Positions 58,849-64,000 of a DNA stretch of 64,000 nucleotides are shown here, one piece after another. Each line of letters opens with the position of its first letter. Position 1 is the stretch's first letter. The stretch is taken from the NCBI GenBank assembly GCA_031472005.1, contig PZJY01000009.1, positions 2,170,001 through 2,234,000 on the forward strand, written 5' to 3'. A program made the translations under genes and the position numbers. This stretch comes from Tetracladium setigerum. Its lineage: Eukaryota; Ascomycota; Leotiomycetes; Helotiales. Under the pieces are notes generated by a model, which had not been told where the DNA came from, made no database searches, and saw only the letters and a list, made by a program, of their open reading frames with translations.

Positions 58849-60499
58849 GGTTGAGGTTGGGCTTGAGCTTGAGCTTGAGGTCTTGCCTTTTAGGGAGAAT
58901 GAGTTCTTGATTGGGGAGTTATGCGTTATGATATGCATATCGGCGTTTTGCTGCTATTGTTTTTTTCCTTTGCAAGGCGTTTTCGTTGTTTGTTGAATGT
59001 AGGTAAGTAGATATGCCTTCGATTGCGTGCGTGCTTGTCGTGGATTTGGTGGCTCTTTCATATTATGTAGCATGCTTTACTTTACGTACCTATGGATTTA
59101 TATAGTATAGCCAGCAAGCAAGATACCTTATAGCAAGCAAGTGATAACGTGACTTTTCCTTTTTTTCCAAGTAAGTAGGTCTGTTCCATGATTGGTATTT
59201 GACACAATGAAAGCTCAGGTTTCTTTTTCTAAAATAAAATTCTTGAGAGACAGGTCCTCTCTTTTAACCTTGTTCCTCGTACCAATGATGTGGCTTTCTA
59301 ACTTTCTAGAGAAGTTGATCAAAAAGCCTTTCCGTAGCTTTAATAACTTATTATAGTTTTTGCTCGACATAATGTGTTTTGTTTTGCTCTTATACTTACT
59401 TTGTTTGAAGTATTACTACTATAATAACGAGAAAAGGGACGAAAAGAAGATGAGAAAGACAAGAAGACTAAAGAAGATGAAAAGAAGATTGCGTTACCTG
59501 CAAATAATCCGCCTTCGGAGAGCTTGCGGAGCGTGTCCCTTGCCCTCCTCTTCTCAAGACAAAAGTGCTAGTGCTACGGAATATGCTAGGGTAATTGAAT
59601 ACAAGGATATTCGAATATGAAGGAAATGCTGATTGACTGCTGTGGAAATTGTCCCTCTCTTACATCAGTTTTAAGTAAAATTTGTGCTTGCTTCATTAAG
59701 CTTGTTTCTGTCTTTTTTGCTGTGAGGTCGGATAGATCGACTATTAAGAAGTTTGTAATAAAAACCTTTGTAAATTGGGTATGATCTGTTTGGTTTATTA
59801 TTTTTGAGACGGATATTGTGCGACTGGGAACGAGGGAGGAAGCAGGTGTAAGTTGAGTGATGTTGTCAAATTGCCATCTATATATCTTAACAGAAAAGCA
59901 ATGAATGGACACTTCAATATTTACACCCGATATCAAGAGAAACGTGAATGTGAACACTGCATCTCTCTCTCTCTCTATCCGAAGCGTCATTTTCATGTCA
60001 TCTAAAAGCTCATCAGCTCATGCCAACATAAGATACGTCTATTCTTGGTAAGATGACCAGACCACTCCAACTCCCCCACCATCTCCAAAATTACTGCACA
60101 ACCACTCGGAAAGCAAGAAAAGGTCATCCCTTCGCATTCTCCCCCAAGTGACCAAACCTCGTCCATAATCAAGCCAGGCAGAAGAAGTCTCTCATGAAAA
60201 CCCGATTTTCCCCTTCAAAAACATCTAATTCTTGAAGGCGGTTGTCTGACATTCGTTGACATTCGTTTGACATCGGAGACTTCCGCCGGGCTTAGATTAC
60301 GGTCGATCACCCCATCTGCCCCGACATCACTCCACCCCACACCACAACTTCCACCATTATCGAGCCATTTCGTGACTTTGGAAAATGTTGGAATACTGCG
60401 GATTGGTGTAGAGATGGTAATCGTGATGGGGGGAGATGGGGAGGGGGTTGAGAATCCCTTTATAAGAGATGTCAGATCCCGCTTGGGTGAGAAGGAGTA
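58849..60499. other. intergenic, AT-rich, nothing recognised
   Basis: About 1.65 kb between bleomycin hydrolase and the transposon. It holds a (CT)n run near 59962-59976 and a lysine-coding A-rich frame (59420-59500) with no family resemblance. Confidence 0.5.
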
Positions 60500-60544
60500 A
60501 GTCCCCACCCCTTTCTGGCCACCCCCACCTTCTGGCCACCCCAC
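60500..60544 (+). repeat. left terminal inverted repeat of the pogo-like element
   Basis: It begins AGTCCCCACCCCTTTCTGG and ends near CCACCCCACC. It matches the right TIR (62273-62320) on the opposite strand except for the length of C runs. The flanking TA at 60498-60499 is repeated at 62321-62322. Confidence 0.9.
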
Positions 60545-62272
60545 CAAACCTCATCCGTAGCTGCACATCACCACTTAAAAAATTAATATCTTTTTCATTC
60601 TTCCATCAATTACCACCAAATTTATACTTCGAATTGTGATCATGCGAAAGTCTCAATATACTGAATTTGATATGGGGCAAGCACTTGCGGAGATCGGAAA
60701 TGGGAAGTCTATTCGCAAAGCTGCTCTTAAGTGAGGTATTCTAAGGGCTACCTTATAACTACGATTGCAACAGAACTCTACTCATCGTGATGGTGCCGAA
60801 CACTTACAAAGGCTTCCCCAAGTAGTAGAGGATCGACTTACGAATTGGGTATTGACCTAGGAAGCTCTCGGCCATAGCATCACTCACTCGCAACTAAAGG
60901 TCTTTAGTGAACGTCTTTACAAGCTTTAAAACGATTATACACCACTCGGAAAGCGATAGGTCCGGAGGTTCCTATTACGAAATCTAATACTTAAGACTAA
61001 AAGGCAACTCACGGTCGATTCTGTACGAGTGAATAGCGCTAGGTCCGATATAATTAAGGCTTAGTTCCAAAATTTTCAAATTCTAGCTATTTAAGCCATT
61101 AAGCTAAAGAATCGATGGAATATAGACGAGGCCGGTATTATAGAAGGTTATAGACTTAATAGATTAATCCTTAATAGCTCGGAACGACGTTTTATTTAAA
61201 AGAAACAAGCCGGTATTAAGAGTTAGACATCATTTATTAAGGTTATCTCTGCCACCGGGTCAGAACTACTCCACTTATTATATATAAAGGAAAGTCGGTG
61301 CAATAATAATAGTTCCCGGCCGATATCGATATATTTATATCATAGTAATTCACTATAACAGATAATAGATAGACAACTAACCGTACGGCTTTGGAATGGC
61401 TTGAAAAGGTGTTTATTCTAAAGACAGCACCGGCCGATGGTTCGGCACGACTACTTATCTTGGACGGCCATAGAAGCCATAAAACCACCGAATTTATATT
61501 TAAATGCCTCGAATCGAATATATATCTCTTATTTTTACCTCCTTATAGCTCTTATATCCTTTAACCATTAGATTTATCGATTTTCTCTCCTCTTAAGGCT
61601 GCTTATCGGAAAGAGCTTAATCTTTTAAGTCTTTTAACCGATTCGGCACCAATTAGTAAGCGTAACTTCTTAATATGTTACTATAAGGCCCGGGAAGCTA
61701 CAATCACGCTTAATAATATCTTAGCCGGATAGCATACTACGGGGTTATAGCTAGTGAATATAAGTAAACCTTTAATGAGCCGATTACTATTAGAGAATAG
61801 CAATAAAGCCTCGGAATCGGCCCCTCTAAAGAGCTCTAATACTAAGTGGAATATAAGTATATCATCGATTGAGTGGTATACACTAAAAGTCGGGAGAGAA
61901 TTACGTTTACAGTTCGACACTCTGGCTCGGCTTGGCCATGATGATCTTCCGACACGTCGATTACTCTTTCGGAAGGTTATAAAAGGATTAAATGAAAAGG
62001 ACTTTACTTTAATATAAGCCGAGAATCGAATAAAAGAGCTAGAAGCTTAATTAGATCTATATAAACCAAGGAAGCGCCGAAAGGTCCAGACATCTCCGAA
62101 TTCGAGGTTCGTAGACGCCAGGGCTATTAGATCGGCCCAGATTAAAGCTGGAGAGCTCGGAGTAGTATTAATCGATTCGGAGTCATCTACTAAATCTAAA
62201 TCTGTCGGGGATTTTATAGAAGTCGATGCGTTATAGAGATATTAAGTGTTGAATGTAAAGTGGTGGATTTTA

Positions 62273-62320
62273 GTGGGGTGGCCAGAAAGGGGGGGTGGCC
62301 AGAAAGGGGGGGTGGGGACT
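62273..62320 (-). repeat. right terminal inverted repeat of the pogo-like element
   Basis: Read on the minus strand it begins AGTCCCCACCCCCCCTTTC and ends CTGGCCACCCCAC. Its C runs are up to three bases longer than those of the left TIR. Confidence 0.9.
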
Positions 62321-62527
62321 TATCAGGTCTTCAAATCCCGAGAATCATCACAATCCAATCAACAACAACAAACCAAACATCAACATCAATACTTAGCTGA
62401 GATATACAGTATACAGTGTACTTACTCTAATTTTGCTATACATCTCAAAAATCACAACCAACACAACTCAACACCAACAACAACCACACGACAAAGAACC
62501 CCCCAAAACCGAAGGAAAAAAAAAAAA

Positions 62528-62940
62528 ATGGCAACCATTGCACCACTCCGCACAGCAGCTCTGGCAGCAATAGCAGCCATCGGGGCCGTCGTCGTTGTCG
62601 ACAAAACAGTCTTCAAACCATCTATCTCCAACGCCATTGCGAATGGCGTGCGCAGGGATCTCGATAGCTACAACTCCGGTGTCGATCCTGCGGAGGAGGA
62701 GGTGAATACCAGGTATGCTTCCTCTCTCCATTTCTTCTTGCTTTTTGATGGGATTTTTGATTTTTGAGATGTGATGTTTTGTGGTTTTTGGGAACTTCAA
62801 GTGCTGATATTTTGTTTTGGATGGTTAGCGAGCATATGTTGTTTGATCGAACGAAATTACTCCAAGACGTGAAGGCGAGAAAACCTTGGAATCAGAGTTA
62901 TGCTGAGAAGGAGATGAGTGCGAGAGCGAGGGGACATTGA
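62528..62940 (+). CDS. 98-residue protein with one hydrophobic segment
   Basis: The family is not recognised. Two exons (62528-62712, 62829-62940) join across an intron with donor GTATGC and acceptor TGGTTAG; the total of 297 nt is in frame. The N-terminus MATIAPLRTAALAAIAAIGAV is hydrophobic with one Arg, followed by VVVDKTVFKPSIS, so it may be a membrane anchor or mitochondrial-type signal. The rest is charged and helical (FDRTKLLQDVKARKPWNQSY, then AEKEMSARARGH). The start ATG directly follows a run of 12 A residues, a favourable fungal context. The gene starts about 200 bp from the right TIR of the transposon, so part of its promoter lies in or behind the element. Confidence 0.7.
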
Positions 62941-64000
62941 ACGGAGAGGGAAAGGGAATGTGGTGGGTGGTGACATATGAGATTGGAAATGCCTCGGATT
63001 TTGCATACTTTTTGGGGGAAGGAGTTTGGGTTGGGAGTTTTTGATTTTGATGGATTGGCATATTTGTATATACTGTACTCCTTCTTATAGGAGAGTTCGT
63101 GAGTGGAGGGTCGCGAGTGGAGGAACAGTACACCTATACTTTCCTGAAATTGTGTGCATCGAATTAAGTTGTGGAAATGATAATACTTTTGAGATATTTT
63201 GGAGCTCAAGATAATGAAGCTTGGCTCTTCTATCAAACTGTGAAAGGTGTTGTATCCGTGAACTGAGCAGAATACTGAGTGTAATGGGAGCTTTAAAAGA
63301 ACGAGCAATTGAAAATAACAGAACAAGACAAGCGGATAGCCTGAGAAATTCTACAGTCTCCCCACATTATCATGTTTTTAAAAAGCTTGTCATTGAACAG
63401 TTGCACGGTATGAAGAGGCACCACATTTGAATAAAGCAAAAGCGAAGAAATCAACCAGGAATTACAACACTGCAATTGAAGAAAGAAATCTGCAAATCCC
63501 AAGCGAGAATCCGCTGGTGCTTTCATCTGTCTTAATAAACAGACTAGAATACTTGAGCACTCTGAAAATAATTGAGTTCACAGGAAGGTGTCTTTAAAGC
63601 GAGAAATAATAAGTGACAGGGACTGAGAATACTTGCATTAGATGTGATTGAGTTTTTGAGAACTTGCAGCATCGCTCATCGGATTAAAACATGTCAGTGT
63701 ACTGTACGGTCTCCATATGATATCAGATCCTTTTTCCATCGTTTCGACTTCTTTAAATGGAGTATTTCGGGAGAGAGATCCGACTCTAGGATTTTGTACA
63801 CTTAGATACACTCTGGGGCCTCAAGAAATATCCCCCAACGGATGGAGCTTAGATATATTTGTGAAAACATGCACGTAGCACTAGGCTAGGAACACGATTT
63901 GAGTTGATCCTTGAAATAAATAGGAAGAAACAAACAACGTGAAGGAGAGGATGTAAACCACACTGGACGGTTGCACGGAGAAGGTGAACATTTGAAATTA
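62941..64000. other. right-edge intergenic sequence, nothing recognised
   Basis: About 1 kb of AT-rich DNA with short frames only. It probably includes the 3' flank of the 98-residue gene and the start of the next intergenic region. Confidence 0.5.

Larger units (their letters stand above)
60500..62320 (+). mobile_element. pogo/Fot1-type (Tc1-mariner) DNA transposon, RIP-damaged
   Basis: The 1821-bp element has terminal inverted repeats of about 45-48 bp (60500-60544 and 62273-62320), starting AGTCCCCACCCC, and is flanked by TA on both sides, the Tc1-mariner target. Inside on the plus strand are remnants of a transposase. Near 60660 there is a psq-type helix-turn-helix (YTEFDMGQALAEIGNGKSIR then KAALK). 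Near 61440 the DDE region appears as LLILDGHRSHKTTEF and later PLDLSIFSPLKAAYRKEL. The frame is full of stops that fit C-to-T change, for example TGG to TGA after KAALK, and TA-rich codons. It is non-autonomous now. Each TIR contains the motif TTCTGGCCACCCC twice. Confidence 0.93.

Noticed and set aside
59360..59620. Lys/Arg-rich frame of 86 residues
   Set aside because: It arises from an A/G-rich low-complexity stretch and has no domain or conserved feature.
7..63990. A biosynthetic or defence gene cluster
   Set aside because: The genes present are unrelated in role and orientation, and no backbone synthase, transporter set or nuclease module is seen.

Overview
The window is filamentous ascomycete (Pezizomycotina) nuclear DNA. 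The evidence is a HEX1 Woronin-body gene, which is found only in that group, short GT-AG introns with CTAAC or CTGAC branch points, a fungal hybrid-kinase phytochrome, a Zn2Cys6 protein, a HET-domain gene, and a transposon whose stop codons look like repeat-induced point mutation (RIP). The general resemblance is to Leotiomycetes, but that is inference and I could not run a search.

Layout. 1-2764: 5' part of a large disordered protein (minus strand), running off the left edge. 5.2-6.7 kb: a small membrane protein and an intron-bearing tRNA-Ser(AGA). 7.2-11.1 kb: a five-exon phytochrome histidine kinase. 11.8-12.2 kb: hairpins, an LTR-like relic and a short direct repeat. 12.4-13.8 kb: a Zn-cluster gene with a broken frame. 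14.5-16.1 kb: a DmpA-type (S58) aminopeptidase. 18.4-19.4 kb: a membrane-anchored Cys-rich protein. 21.5-23.5 kb: a HET-domain gene with an in-frame 9-bp minisatellite. 24.1-27.3 kb: a membrane protein ending in a degenerate GT2 glycosyltransferase. 28.0-28.6 kb: a small conserved protein. 30.9-33.5 kb: a secreted glyoxal oxidase with three PAN-like modules. 34.6-38.7 kb: a Red1/ZFC3H1-like zinc-finger protein. 39.5-46.7 kb: myosin II heavy chain. 47.6-48.8 kb: an F-box protein. 49.8-51.3 kb: a secretory-pathway membrane protein. 54.3-56.2 kb: hex1. 57.3-58.8 kb: bleomycin hydrolase. 60.5-62.3 kb: a RIP-damaged pogo/Fot1 transposon. 62.5-62.9 kb: a 98-residue protein. The genes are housekeeping and accessory genes lying side by side; I see no operon-like or biosynthetic cluster logic.

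The strongest cross-window observation is technical. Five clearly coding loci (Zn-cluster, S58 peptidase, GT2 protein, Red1-like, myosin II) are broken by nine single-base deletions, most of them in short homopolymer runs. Adding one base at each site restores the reading frame and splice phases exactly. One affected gene is myosin II, which is unlikely to be a pseudogene, so sequencing under-calls are more likely than decay.

I found no convincing novel multi-gene system. The best biological leads are a conserved-looking HEX1 N-terminal extension with no upstream AUG, the HET gene's expandable (Glu-Glu-Gly)n tract, a glycosyltransferase domain that has lost its expected acidic motif, and a tRNA-Ser with an unexpected discriminator base.
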